A DNA stretch of 64,000 nt from Mogibacterium sp. (GCA_017512145.1 JAFWHB010000022.1:62001-126000); one strand, 5' to 3'. Counted from the first letter of the stretch, positions 34,163 to 42,460 are shown. The notes: a model not told the origin generated them from the sequence alone. A program made the numbers and translations.

Positions 34163-34933
34163 TTAGTTCATCGCCTTGATTGCGCCGTCTCTGAACTCGT
34201 TAGGAGTCAGCATGACAGGCATAGCGCCGTAATCTATAAGTGACTTGCCGCCTTCAACGCCGGACGGCTGATTAGGGAAGATCCATGTGTCGAGCATAGC
34301 ACCATGAGCGATCATCTCCTTGATAACAAGGACCTTCTTCTGTCCAGGTCTTATCCTGTCATAGTACTCGTGTCTCTCGGTGCACTTGGTACCTTCGAAT
34401 TTCTTGAGCTGTGCTCTGAAAGTATTCATCCACTCCTCTACCATTCTATAAGCTTCGATAATGGCAAATCTTTCCTGTCCCATGCCCTTCTTGAATGTGA
34501 TGTTGAAAGAGATGATGAAGTCATCATCTGCAGGTGTACCTGCTCTGTTCAGATACAGCATATCCTTGAGGTTGCCATCTGAAGAACCGAATTCATGAGC
34601 CTGTTCGCCGTCAACATCAACACCCGTCGGCATTACATATACACCGGTGATGGTGTGTGTTATACCCTCTCCGCACTTTCCGAGGACCTTGACGGAGATA
34701 GGGATTATATCCATGATTGTGTTGGTGTGTCTGTCATGATCACCAGGTTTGATGATCTCTACATCAATGTGATCGATAACCTCGCTGTACTTCTCAGCAA
34801 GGGCAGGAAGACAATCATTATTGATCGTCATCTTACCACTGGTAGTGATCTTGTTCTCGTCGCCCATCTCGACCTCTGTCATATGGAACGCCTTGATAAC
34901 AAGTCTTCTAAGTTCAATATCATTTGCAGCCAT
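34163..34933 (-). CDS. prdD: Proline reductase cluster protein PrdD
   Basis: 256 residues, homologous to the part of PrdA before the cleavage site. Shared blocks include HTNTIMDIIPI (PrdA TYTETVMDIQPI), EFGSSDGNLKD (PrdA EFGSSEGYIDE), RPGQKKVLVIKEMIAHGAMLDTWIFPNQPSGV (PrdA RPGKKKIVIVKEIMGQGAMHD..) and a final LTPNEFRDGAIKAM. It lacks PrdA's N-terminal 175 residues with the Ala/Pro linkers. The upstream 221-base gap contains a terminator and AT-rich palindromes, so prdDE may have their own promoter. Cytoplasmic; probably a structural partner of PrdE. Confidence 0.9.
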   Translation of the reverse strand: MAANDIELRRLVIKAFHMTEVEMGDENKITTSGKMTINNDCLPALAEKYSEVIDHIDVEIIKPGDHDRHTNTIMDIIPISVKVLGKCGEGITHTITGVYVMPTGVDVDGEQAHEFGSSDGNLKDMLYLNRAGTPADDDFIISFNITFKKGMGQERFAIIEAYRMVEEWMNTFRAQLKKFEGTKCTERHEYYDRIRPGQKKVLVIKEMIAHGAMLDTWIFPNQPSGVEGGKSLIDYGAMPVMLTPNEFRDGAIKAMN

Positions 34934-34974
34934 TGCTATTCTGACCTCTCCTTTTTAATGAGTTTCAATGATGC

Positions 34975-35045
34975 TCTGAATTGTTTTACGCGTAAATGTT
35001 AATTCAATTCGCGTAATAATTCAATAATATTGATTGAATTATACT
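34975..35045 (-). promoter_or_regulatory. AT-rich palindromes upstream of prdD
   Basis: The gap contains TTTACGCGTAAA (12-base perfect palindrome, 34984-34995) and AATTCAAT / ATTGAATT arms separated by 7 bases (about 35016-35039), with a further AATTGAATT copy between. They lie between the prdB terminator and prdD and could be operators or promoter elements. No regulator is identified. Confidence 0.35.
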
Positions 35046-35055
35046 CTGTGAAAAA

Positions 35056-35079
35056 ATGGGGCAGATTGCTCTGCCCCAT
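35056..35079 (-). terminator. Internal terminator between prdB and prdD
   Basis: ATGGGGCAGA / TCTGCCCCAT, ten-base stem with a 4-base loop, followed on the minus strand by TTTTTTC. It lies 75 bases after the prdB stop and probably lowers prdDE expression relative to prdAB. Confidence 0.85.
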
Positions 35080-35154
35080 CTTCGATACTAATTGATATCG
35101 ATGTCCTATTCAGTTCAAAGTCAGGATATATAGTCCTGTATGACTCTCTCCGAA

Positions 35155-35880
35155 TTAGATAACTGCGTGATACTCGTAAGGCAGCTGAACGATCTTGCCC
35201 GGAGTCTCGATTGTCTCGAGGAGCTCGAGGGCTGCCTTTACGATAGCAGTCTGCATCTCAACGTCGTGAGGTGCTCCAGCGTTAGCGCCCATAGGTACCA
35301 TAGGAGCAGCAGCTCTCGGTGAACCAGCCTGTCTTACGACCGGTGGAAGAGCAGCGATGATAACTGTAGGGATACCTACCGACTCGATTGCTCTCTGCAC
35401 GATTGTTGCAGAGCGGTGGCATGTTCCTCATCCAGCAGTGAGGAGAACTGCATCAACGCCCTCCTCCTTGAGCATCTGAGCTACAGCCGGACCTGTCTCG
35501 TTGGTGAACTTCTCAATGTTTCCGCCGCCGCCCATGAATCCTGCATGGTATGGTGCGCAAGCCTTGATGAATCCCTCAGCTGCGAGTTCCTTCAGTCTTG
35601 TGATAGGGAACATGCAGTTGATGTCCTTGTTAACGTCGGAGTTGTCGTAACCACCGTGTGTTACCATCAGATCGTCTTCCTCGGACTCGTTAGGGATCTT
35701 TCTCCATGTGAAGTCTCCAGCCAGGTTGAATCTCTCCTGATCCTTTCTGTGTACGCCGGCAGCTGTTGCGAGAGCAACTGTCATCTCGCTGAGCGGCTTT
35801 GTTACAGGAGCCCAAACTGGCTTAGGAGTGATAGGTACGAATATCTCAGACTGTAATCCTTTTACAACTGTCATACTCAT
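35155..35880 (-). CDS. prdB: D-proline reductase selenoprotein subunit PrdB
   Basis: 241 residues when the in-frame TGA at 35428-35430 is read as selenocysteine (Sec151). The frame before it ends AVLLTAG and after it continues GTCHRSATIVQRAIE, giving the U-x-x-C redox motif of PrdB. Without recoding the gene is split into 150- and 80-residue halves, both conserved. A stem-loop follows the TGA at the right distance. PrdB carries the catalytic Sec that attacks D-proline bound at the PrdA pyruvoyl group; the product is 5-aminovalerate. Start at 35880 with AGGAGG upstream. Lies between the small ORF and the prdB terminator. Confidence 0.96.
35393..35430 (-). promoter_or_regulatory. SECIS-type stem-loop after the prdB TGA
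   Basis: After the TGA (35428-35430) and 14 bases, the minus strand forms CTCTGCA / TGCAGAG (7 base pairs, 35393-35413) with the loop ACAATCG. Distance and size fit bacterial selenocysteine insertion elements bound by SelB. Confidence 0.75.
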
Positions 35881-35886
35881 TTCGAA

Positions 35887-36165
35887 TTAAACCTCCTGTT
35901 TGGTTTTGTTATGCATTTCATCTTGGAGTTTATTGGCGTGTGTGATAGTTTCGAGATATCTTTCGTTGACATCGGCACTCTCCTTTTCAATGAAGCTCAT
36001 ATTCCAGGCAACTTCCTGTCCGATCTCAAGGTCATAATCTGAAATGATCATTCTCTTAGGTATCCTGAGGTGTCCCAGTCTTCCCTTAAAGTCGATGGCT
36101 ACGCTTCCGTCATGGACTTCCACGATGACGCCTTCCATTCTGATTATCTTGTCGCCATATTTCAT
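35887..36165 (-). CDS. Small conserved proline reductase cluster protein (CBO2463/CBO2479-like)
   Basis: 92 residues between prdA and prdB, the position of a small conserved ORF in other prd clusters. The first half is a compact beta-rich domain (MEGVIVEVHDGSVAIDFKGRLGHLRIPKRM) like a small OB/SH3-type fold. The rest is acidic and helical, without cysteines or membrane segments. Function is unknown; a role in assembly or cleavage of PrdA, or in complex structure, is a guess from position. Starts 25 bases after prdA and ends 6 bases before prdB. Confidence 0.75.
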   Translation of the reverse strand: MKYGDKIIRMEGVIVEVHDGSVAIDFKGRLGHLRIPKRMIISDYDLEIGQEVAWNMSFIEKESADVNERYLETITHANKLQDEMHNKTKQEV

Positions 36166-36190
36166 ATCTCGATGCTACCTCTTTTCCAAA

Positions 36191-38065
36191 TTAGTCGTAT
36201 TTAGCCTTTCTCTTTTCGCTCATCGGCAGTGCCTGCTCGTTATCAACGAGTTCCATCTTTGTGCCGTAAGCCTTCTCGATCAGCTCTACGTTGCTCTCCT
36301 TAACTGCGTGTGTGTACTTTCTTTCTGGTGCCTTGATTGTCTCGCCGGCCATCTTAGCCTTCAGCATAGCCAGACCTCTGATAGCGTCTTCGTGGCAGAG
36401 TGTGTTGCATGCAAGTACCTCGTTCTCGATACCTGACATGGACTTGTTGTTGTCTACCATAGCATCGCAGTACTTGTTACCAGTTACGAGAGCACCCTGT
36501 ACAGCGCAGAATGAGAATCCAACAACTGGAACGCCTCTCTTACCGATCTGCTCGATGTGGGAAGTGAAGTCTACGTGGTTGTTACCAAATCCCTCTGTTG
36601 TTACGAATGCACCGTCTACGTTCATGGACTCTACCATCTGGCCAAGTCTTCTGGATACGTAGAACTTATCTGTGTTAGCCTGTGGGGAACCAACGAAGAT
36701 TACGCCTACCAGGTCAACGTCGTCATCGTGAATTGCTTCGTAAACCAGTGGCTCTCTCCAGTAATGTCTGGACATTTCCTTTGAAGCTGGTCCGATGCAT
36801 GTAAGAGCGTGGATGCAGCCGTCCATTACCTCGAGTGGGTTAGCAGCTACAGGAACGTTACCCAGGTCTACGTTAGGCTTAGCTCCAAGTACTCCAACTG
36901 GCTCTGTAGGGAACAGGAAGTTATCGTGCATAGCGCCCTGACCCATGATCTCCTTAACGATAACGATTTTCTTCTTACCAGGTCTTCTTACCTGCTTCAA
37001 AACCTGAGTATCTACGACCTGCTCGTCAGTGAGATCCTTCTTCATTGCGTTTCTGATCTCCTGAGTTACGTGGTCGACTGCAGTGTGGATAGCGATAGGG
37101 CCCGGTCTCTCCATGTTCTTCTTGTTGTCGATAACTGCGTGAGCTCTGATGATGATCTCGCCCTTGTCTACTGCGCCCGGACGGTTCCACATCATGTTCT
37201 CATCAATGTATCCCTCGGAAGAACCGAACTCACCTACCTGAATACCTTCTTCGGTAATTCCGGTAACCATCATTACTACTCCGTCGAGAACTCTTGTAAC
37301 GCCCTCACCAAGCTCATAATCGTCTTCCTTAGTAGCGATTGGCTGGATATCCATTACTGTCTCTGTGTAAGTGTGATAGTTGTCTGGTGTGATTACATCA
37401 AGAGTGAGGCTGTGTACCAGCTTCTGACCGTCAGCGCCTTCCTGTGCTGCTGCTTCTCTGATGTAAAGAGTTGTTCCTTCGATCTTGGTCTCATCACCAA
37501 GAACTACCTTATCGATCTTGTAGTGCTTACGAGTCATCTCTCTGACTACTACAGCTTCGCCTTCTTCCTCAGCTGCTGCTGCTGGAGCTGCTGCTGCTAC
37601 TGCTGGAGCTGCTACTGCTGCTGCAGGTGCTGCTGCTACGCCGCCGCCGATGCCAGCCGGAATCTGGATGTCGATGTTCTTACCTTCGCCGATGTGCAGG
37701 CTGATGTATCCGCCTGCTGCTGGAGCTGCTGCTACAGGAGCTGCTGCTACTGCTGGAGCTGCCTCAACTACTTCCTCAGCTGCAGGAGCTGCTTCCTCAG
37801 CGCCCTCTGCTGCGTCGAACTTATCAACGATGTCTGCTGTAATAGGAGTAAGAGAATCAACTGTCTTAGTAAGCTTACTGCCGTTGAGCACCTGACCAAG
37901 CTTCAGTGCTCCGTCAAGGTTCAGCAGTCCGGAATCTACCAGATCCGGGAAAATTGCTGGATCCTCGAAGTTTGCAGGTGTCAGTTCTGTGCCTGCCTCT
38001 GCTCTGCAGCAAAGTACTGCTGGATCGTTTGCATGTTGCTTAGCTGTTTCAGCTGTAATTGACAT
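36191..38065 (-). CDS. prdA: D-proline reductase proprotein PrdA
   Basis: 624 residues from ATG at 38065 with AAGGAGG upstream. PrdA is cleaved to two chains, the new N-terminal Cys becoming a pyruvoyl group. Here the motif is HALTCIGPASKEM, so cleavage is expected between Thr422 and Cys423. Layout: N-terminal domain (1-85); Ala/Pro/Glu linker (86-117); a short conserved segment GGYISLHIGEGKNIDIQIP (118-136); a second Ala/Pro linker (143-165); then the domain shared with PrdD (175-420) and the C-terminal domain shared with PrdE. The two linkers resemble the flexible arms of carrier proteins. Forms the reductase with PrdB. Confidence 0.97.
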   Translation of the reverse strand: MSITAETAKQHANDPAVLCCRAEAGTELTPANFEDPAIFPDLVDSGLLNLDGALKLGQVLNGSKLTKTVDSLTPITADIVDKFDAAEGAEEAAPAAEEVVEAAPAVAAAPVAAAPAAGGYISLHIGEGKNIDIQIPAGIGGGVAAAPAAAVAAPAVAAAAPAAAAEEEGEAVVVREMTRKHYKIDKVVLGDETKIEGTTLYIREAAAQEGADGQKLVHSLTLDVITPDNYHTYTETVMDIQPIATKEDDYELGEGVTRVLDGVVMMVTGITEEGIQVGEFGSSEGYIDENMMWNRPGAVDKGEIIIRAHAVIDNKKNMERPGPIAIHTAVDHVTQEIRNAMKKDLTDEQVVDTQVLKQVRRPGKKKIVIVKEIMGQGAMHDNFLFPTEPVGVLGAKPNVDLGNVPVAANPLEVMDGCIHALTCIGPASKEMSRHYWREPLVYEAIHDDDVDLVGVIFVGSPQANTDKFYVSRRLGQMVESMNVDGAFVTTEGFGNNHVDFTSHIEQIGKRGVPVVGFSFCAVQGALVTGNKYCDAMVDNNKSMSGIENEVLACNTLCHEDAIRGLAMLKAKMAGETIKAPERKYTHAVKESNVELIEKAYGTKMELVDNEQALPMSEKRKAKYD

Positions 38066-38131
38066 ATCGATCTTCCTCCTTAAATATGTTGCCTGTCTGT
38101 ACGATGTGTACAATCAGTGGTTGTATATAGT

Positions 38132-38171
38132 CCCCTGCTCCGGGAGATTTGGGGCTCATCCCGGGCAGAGG
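38132..38171 (-). other. Strong hairpin between prdC and prdA
   Basis: CCTCTGCCCGGGA pairs with TCCCGGAGCAGGGG across a 13-base loop (two mismatches/wobbles), in the 159-base gap between prdC and prdA. No T-run follows on the minus strand, so it may be a processing or stabilising element that sets prdA above prdC expression. A promoter for prdA could also lie in this gap, but I found no convincing -35/-10 or -24/-12 pair. Confidence 0.55.
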
Positions 38172-38224
38172 TTTATACCATATAGTGATTAAATATATTG
38201 GTTAAAAAGATTCGTTAGATTACT

Positions 38225-39604
38225 CTACTGTACTGTCTCGTTGTCTTCAACGTTGTCTACTACGTCGAGGTCCTGATCAACCTTCTTGGAAACCTTGAGT
38301 GTTCTGTAGAGTGGGTGTCCTACTGCCATCATAGCAAGGTCTGTCATATGTATAACCTTGAGTCCCATCTTAGGGCCGGATGCCATAACTGTGTTGGAGC
38401 AGTCAGAGCAGTTACCGATGATGATATATTCGCAACCTGCCTTCTTGAACTCGAGGTTGTTCTTAACCTGTCCAGGGCAGTTACCAGGACGCTCGCACTT
38501 ACGTGTGCCGTTAGGCATCTCAGCTGCCTGCTTGCAGTAGCAAACGTGTGCAACTGTACCATTGTACTTAGCAACGAGGTCTTCCATTCTCTCGAGGTTA
38601 CCGCCGCATGCGCATACGAGGATACCAGTCTTAGCTCCGTGAAGATCTCTGAATGGACGAGTAACAAGGATAGCACCTGTAGCCTTGGTGATAGGAGCAT
38701 CAAGAGTAGTTGCCTTACCTGTGAAGGCTCCGCCCATGATGATCTCGCCGTAGCCTCTCTCATCGAAGCCGCCAGCTCTCTCGATAAGAGCCTGTACGCT
38801 TGTTCCTACTGGAACGTTCTCGAATACATGTGCTTCGCTGCCGCCCTTGATCATTCCTCTTACTGTGAGGTTCTTGTCGATAAGAGGCTTCTGATCTTCG
38901 ATAGCTGATACGCAGCTGTAAACTGTCTCACTGTTGATTACTACAGCGTTAGCTGCTGATGGGAGCTTGTCCGGCTCGAGCTCGATGCCGAGGCACTCTC
39001 TTACTACAGCACGCTCTTCGCCCATCGGATAGATATCCGGGAGAAGATGTCTCTCGATTGCAGGATCATCCTTGAGGAGTGCATCGAGCTTGAGGATTGT
39101 CTCTCTGTGCTTCTTCTTGATAGCGATGATTCCCTTATCAGCGCCAGCAATCTCCATAATATAATGGATACCTCTCAGAAGTCTTGCAGGATCCTCATCG
39201 ATCTGCTGAATGTTGTGAGCAAGACCTGGCTCACACTCGGAAGCATTAACGAGGATATATCCATGATCAAGAACCGGCTTATCATCCTTGCCATTGTAAA
39301 TCTTGATGAATGTAGGGAATCCTGCGCCGCCCTGTCCGAGAACACCGGCTTCCTTGATCATCTCAAGGTTGGAACCCTTAGGGATCTTGACATACTCATC
39401 TGGCTGTTCTTCATCCGGCTTGATTACGATTCTGTCCTCGAGGATCTCAACGACTTCACCGTAAACGCTGGAGTGAACATTTACACCAAGTCCAGTAGGA
39501 GTAGCAATGAGTGTACCCTTCTTGACCTTGTCGCCGACAGCTACAACTGGTGCGCATGGCTTACCTACAGCACCCTGCTTAAGTAGCATCTGAATGTTTT
39601 CCAT
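38225..39604 (-). CDS. prdC: PrdC, RnfC-like electron transfer protein, Cys form
   Basis: 459 residues from ATG at 39604 (AAGGAG upstream). The N-terminal biotinyl-like domain (KQGAVGKPCAPVVAVGDKVKKG) and the GQGGAGFPT, VNASECEPG and GMGEERAVV-like PMGEERAVV motifs are those of RnfC/NuoF-type proteins that bind FMN and NADH. The C-terminal half has VCACGGNLERM, CYCKQAAEMPNGTRKCERPGNCPG and GNCSDCSNTVMASG. In some Clostridia PrdC carries Sec near this last motif; here it is Cys (TGC). It supplies electrons from NADH to proline reductase. Transcribed toward prdA. Confidence 0.93.
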   Translation of the reverse strand: MENIQMLLKQGAVGKPCAPVVAVGDKVKKGTLIATPTGLGVNVHSSVYGEVVEILEDRIVIKPDEEQPDEYVKIPKGSNLEMIKEAGVLGQGGAGFPTFIKIYNGKDDKPVLDHGYILVNASECEPGLAHNIQQIDEDPARLLRGIHYIMEIAGADKGIIAIKKKHRETILKLDALLKDDPAIERHLLPDIYPMGEERAVVRECLGIELEPDKLPSAANAVVINSETVYSCVSAIEDQKPLIDKNLTVRGMIKGGSEAHVFENVPVGTSVQALIERAGGFDERGYGEIIMGGAFTGKATTLDAPITKATGAILVTRPFRDLHGAKTGILVCACGGNLERMEDLVAKYNGTVAHVCYCKQAAEMPNGTRKCERPGNCPGQVKNNLEFKKAGCEYIIIGNCSDCSNTVMASGPKMGLKVIHMTDLAMMAVGHPLYRTLKVSKKVDQDLDVVDNVEDNETVQ

Positions 39605-40069
39605 AATACGAATCTCCTTTGTGTACTGCTTTGAAAAATGAACCGATTTATGTATGTGTCGGTAATAACGAGACACACAAAAAAATGCCCCTTTATTCAT
39701 TCAAATGATAACACGATATACTATTTATATCAACAATGATAGCATAAATTGCCATAGAGAAAAATAATAATCCGTCGATTTGTATTATAGAAAAAATGAT
39801 GGCCAAACCGTTCATTTTCCAATAGTTTCACAAATTGAGCGAAAATATTAGTCAGCAGAAAAATTTTTAAGCCTGTCTACATTGAAAATACTGCATTTTA
39901 AGATTATCTTAATGCTATATTCAGCAATTTTGACCCCGTTTTCATGCTCAAATACACCCAAATACATAGTCAAATTATTGACACTATTTCTTTGATTGAA
40001 GTATCATATAGAAGGAATCGATAAATGATTTCAGTGTTCATAGCTATGTTTTTTAGGAGGTAATTACTC
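39605..40069. promoter_or_regulatory. Divergent prdC/prdF intergenic region with prdF promoter
   Basis: 465 bases, A/T-rich, no gene. For prdF, TTGACA (39978-39983) and TATCAT (40002-40007) with an 18-base spacer form a good sigma-70-type promoter 60 bases upstream of ATG, and AGGAGG precedes the start. On the minus strand CGGGGTCAAAATTGCT (39923-39938) has GG and GC spaced as in sigma-54 sites, but the match is partial and 320 bases from prdC. No prdR regulator gene is in the window. Confidence 0.5.
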
Positions 40070-41146
40070 ATGGCAAAGCATCTTGAAGCTAAGATCAACT
40101 ATGACAATTATGATAAGAACGTCATCAGAACGGTCGAAGCTCATACAGAGGGCGAGTACTGCAGAGTCGCTCTTGACTGCCCGGAACTGCCGGGAAACAC
40201 AATGATCGAGAAGAAGCATTATCTCGAGGAGCACTATGACTACCTTAGAACAATGCTTATGTTCGAGCCTCGTGGACATCACGACATGTTCGGAGCATTC
40301 CTTTGCGAGCCTATCAATCCTGAGGCTGACTTCGGCGTATTCTTCATGGACGGCGGCGGCTACCTCAACATGTGCGGCCACTGCTCCATCGGCGCTGCTA
40401 CAGTTATCCTCGAAGCAGGTCTCATGGAGATGAAGGAGCCTGTAACACAGGTAGTAATCGAAGCTCCTGCAGGCCTTATCCACCTTGATTGCACATGCAA
40501 GAATGGCAAGGTAACAGGCGTTAAGCTCACCAACGTTCCTGCATTCGTATACAAGAAGGACCTCGAGATCGAATATCAGGGAAAGAAGATCGTTTACGAC
40601 ATCTGCTTCGGCGGATCATTCTTCGCACTTGTTGACACAGAGAAGAACTTCGGCTTCAAGGTAACTCCTGAGCACACTAAGTTCCTCACAGAGTGGTCAA
40701 GCTTCGCTCTTCAGGAGATCAACAAGACAGTTCCTATCCAGCACCCAGAGCTCGACATCACAAGCGTAGACCTCATCGAGAACTACTGCCACGATGAGCT
40801 CACAGAGAGCGATAAGGAATTCTGCCCAACTGCTAAGTTTGCTCTGAAGAACCAGCTGGTATTCGGCGAGCCTCATGATCCACAGATCGACAGATCACCT
40901 TGCGGAACAGGAACATCAGCTAAGCTGGCATGGCTCTATGACAAGGGAGAACTCGGTGTAGGCGAGAGCTTCGTTTACAAGTCATTCATCGACACAAGAT
41001 TCATCGGAACAGTTGCTGAGATCGGACCTAAGGTAGGTGAATTCGACACCATCATCCCACAGGTAACAGGCGCTGCTTATCTCTGCGGAGAGGCTAAGTG
41101 GTTCATGGATCCGGATGACAAGATGACTAAGGGCTTCGCAGTATAA
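40070..41146 (+). CDS. prdF: Proline racemase PrdF
   Basis: 358 residues. Converts L-proline to D-proline, the substrate of PrdAB. The family's two catalytic cysteines are visible in LNMCGHCSIGAA (residue about 104) and DRSPCGTGTSAK (about 280), with TVEAHTEGEYCRV at the N-terminus. It has many Lys/Asp/Glu residues and codon usage like highly expressed genes. The gene is divergent from prdC with its own promoter, AGGAGG ribosome site and terminator, so it forms a single-gene unit beside the prd operon. No signal peptide is present. Confidence 0.96.
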   Translation: MAKHLEAKINYDNYDKNVIRTVEAHTEGEYCRVALDCPELPGNTMIEKKHYLEEHYDYLRTMLMFEPRGHHDMFGAFLCEPINPEADFGVFFMDGGGYLNMCGHCSIGAATVILEAGLMEMKEPVTQVVIEAPAGLIHLDCTCKNGKVTGVKLTNVPAFVYKKDLEIEYQGKKIVYDICFGGSFFALVDTEKNFGFKVTPEHTKFLTEWSSFALQEINKTVPIQHPELDITSVDLIENYCHDELTESDKEFCPTAKFALKNQLVFGEPHDPQIDRSPCGTGTSAKLAWLYDKGELGVGESFVYKSFIDTRFIGTVAEIGPKVGEFDTIIPQVTGAAYLCGEAKWFMDPDDKMTKGFAV

Positions 41147-41178
41147 TCAAGGTCTTAGACTTCACATCAAACCACACG

Positions 41179-41200
41179 AAGACCGGCGTAAGCCGGTCTT
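41179..41200 (+). terminator. Terminator of prdF
   Basis: AAGACCGGC / GCCGGTCTT, nine-base stem with loop GTAA, followed by a T-rich tail, 33 bases after the prdF stop. Confidence 0.9.
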
Positions 41201-41278
41201 CTTCTTTGTTCTTTATCACGCACTGATGTTGACTTTTGATGTTAACTGATGTAATATATTCAAGTCGCAAAAAGACAT

Positions 41279-41355
41279 GCGCTCTTAGCTCAGTTGGATA
41301 GAGTGTCTGACTACGAATCAGAAGGTCGCGGGTTCGAGTCCCTCAGGGCGCACCA
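41279..41355 (+). tRNA. tRNA-Arg (ACG)
   Basis: 77 bases including encoded CCA. Acceptor GCGCTCT / AGGGCGC; D arm with TTAGCTCAGTTGGATAGAG; anticodon stem CTGA/TCAG (loop CTACGAA) with anticodon ACG at 41313-41315; T arm CGCGGGTTCGAGTCCCTC. A wobble A34 implies editing to inosine. It stands alone, with its own terminator directly after. Confidence 0.97.
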
Positions 41356-41356
41356 T

Positions 41357-41383
41357 AGACGAGTCGAAAGACTCGTCTTTTTT
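41357..41383 (+). terminator. Terminator of tRNA-Arg
   Basis: AGACGAGTC / GACTCGTCT with loop GAAA and a run of six T, starting 2 bases after the tRNA CCA. Confidence 0.93.
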
Positions 41384-41392
41384 ATGAAAAAG

Positions 41393-41418
41393 TCCCGGAA
41401 TGCCGCTGCACTCCGGGA
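41393..41418 (-). terminator. Terminator of the SGNH hydrolase gene
   Basis: TCCCGGA / TCCGGGA with a 12-base loop; on the minus strand the second arm is followed by CTTTTTC. It lies 7 bases after the stop codon. Confidence 0.8.
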
Positions 41419-41424
41419 TTTGCT

Positions 41425-42435
41425 TTATTTGGTATTAACGAGATCTGCATAGAGCACCGGCTGTATCACTGATGTCCACACTTTGTATCCTTCTGATGTG
41501 TAGTGAAGTCCGTCTTTGACGAAGAACTTCGATCTTCCCGGCACATTCAGTGCGGGCTCTGTATCGATATATGTCAGCAGCGGATCACCTGCTGCATAAG
41601 CAGCCATCTTGCTGTTCAGCTTCTTCATTGACTTCCAGACCTTGGCCCTCTTAGGCTGCTTGGTCTGCGAGACATAGTAGATCCTGGTATCCGGAAGCCT
41701 GTTGTGAATGTATTTGACGAATTCTACTGACCTTGAGTAGATTTTATTTGCTGAATAGCCAAACCCGATGTCATTCGTTCCCGCATAGAAGACGATTGCT
41801 TTGGGATTGTACGGGATTATCAGTTTGTCCGCATAATACAGGCAGTCATTGACTGTTGATCCGCCAAATCCATGATTCAGCACTTCCAGCTCACTCATAT
41901 CCTTGGCAAGGGTCTTCCATTTGCGTATGCTCGAGCTACCGTAGAAGATTACTCTCCCCTGCGCGTCTGATTTCTTGCGGATCTTGTTTACTGCTGACTT
42001 GAACTTGCCTGGCCCCTTGTACTTCTTATTCTTCTTGAAGCCGGAGTTTATGACGCGTATTGTCACCTTGGCACTCTCTATGGTTCCGTCTGTCCTGGTA
42101 ACCTTGACCGTTACAACAGAATTGCCCTTCTTCTTAGCGGTCACCTTGCCCTTGGAGCTTATCTTGGCGTTTTTCTTCTTGCTGCTTGAGTACTTTACTG
42201 ACTTGATCTGATCTGCCGGTATACCGCTGACAGTAATCTTAGCTGTTCTGCCTGTCAGCAGATACCACGACCCTCCCGTCACATCGAGACTCTTGCCTCC
42301 GCTTGCAACAGTAAGCCTCATCACTTCCTGTCCGGCAGCATCTGCTGCAGCGGTATTCGAAGGAATGATCATGCTCCACACAAGGCATGCAAGGATCAGA
42401 CCGGTTATGACTTTCTTAGGATCAGCTGCTCTCAT
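41425..42435 (-). CDS. Secreted SGNH/GDSL hydrolase with bacterial Ig-like domain
   Basis: 336 residues. A signal peptide (KKVITGLILACLVWSMIIPSNTAAA) precedes a BIG2-type Ig-like domain (about 40-130: LLTGRTAKITVSG, ISSKGKVTAKKKGNSVVTVKV) and an SGNH hydrolase domain from about 150. The latter has the family blocks in order: FYGSSSIRKW (block I Ser), NHGFGGSTV (block II Gly), YAGTNDIGFG (block III Asn) and DGLHYTSEGY (block V Asp/His). The Lys content is high. The likely role is esterase or deacetylase action on cell-surface polymers or carbohydrate; the substrate is not deducible. No lipobox or sorting motif is seen. Monocistronic between terminators. Confidence 0.88.
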   Translation of the reverse strand: MRAADPKKVITGLILACLVWSMIIPSNTAAADAAGQEVMRLTVASGGKSLDVTGGSWYLLTGRTAKITVSGIPADQIKSVKYSSSKKKNAKISSKGKVTAKKKGNSVVTVKVTRTDGTIESAKVTIRVINSGFKKNKKYKGPGKFKSAVNKIRKKSDAQGRVIFYGSSSIRKWKTLAKDMSELEVLNHGFGGSTVNDCLYYADKLIIPYNPKAIVFYAGTNDIGFGYSANKIYSRSVEFVKYIHNRLPDTRIYYVSQTKQPKRAKVWKSMKKLNSKMAAYAAGDPLLTYIDTEPALNVPGRSKFFVKDGLHYTSEGYKVWTSVIQPVLYADLVNTK

Positions 42436-42460
42436 ATCTCCCCCTTAGCCTTGATCTTGT

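Noticed and set aside
35155..35430. prdB as two genes or a pseudogene
   Set aside because: The TGA has a SECIS-type hairpin, conserved sequence on both sides, a U-x-x-C motif and a tRNA-Sec in the window, so it is recoding and not a nonsense mutation.
36809..38062. 417-residue plus-strand frame opposite prdA
   Set aside because: Antisense shadow of prdA; Cys/Ser-rich because it mirrors Ala-rich codons. No ribosome site or family match, and prdA is certain.
38066..38224. Sigma-54 promoter for prdA
   Set aside because: TGGTATAAACCTCTGC has GG and GC one base too far apart; the candidate at 39923-39938 is only a partial match.
38315..38600. Second selenocysteine codon in prdC
   Set aside because: The frame has no in-frame TGA; the expected position is encoded as Cys.
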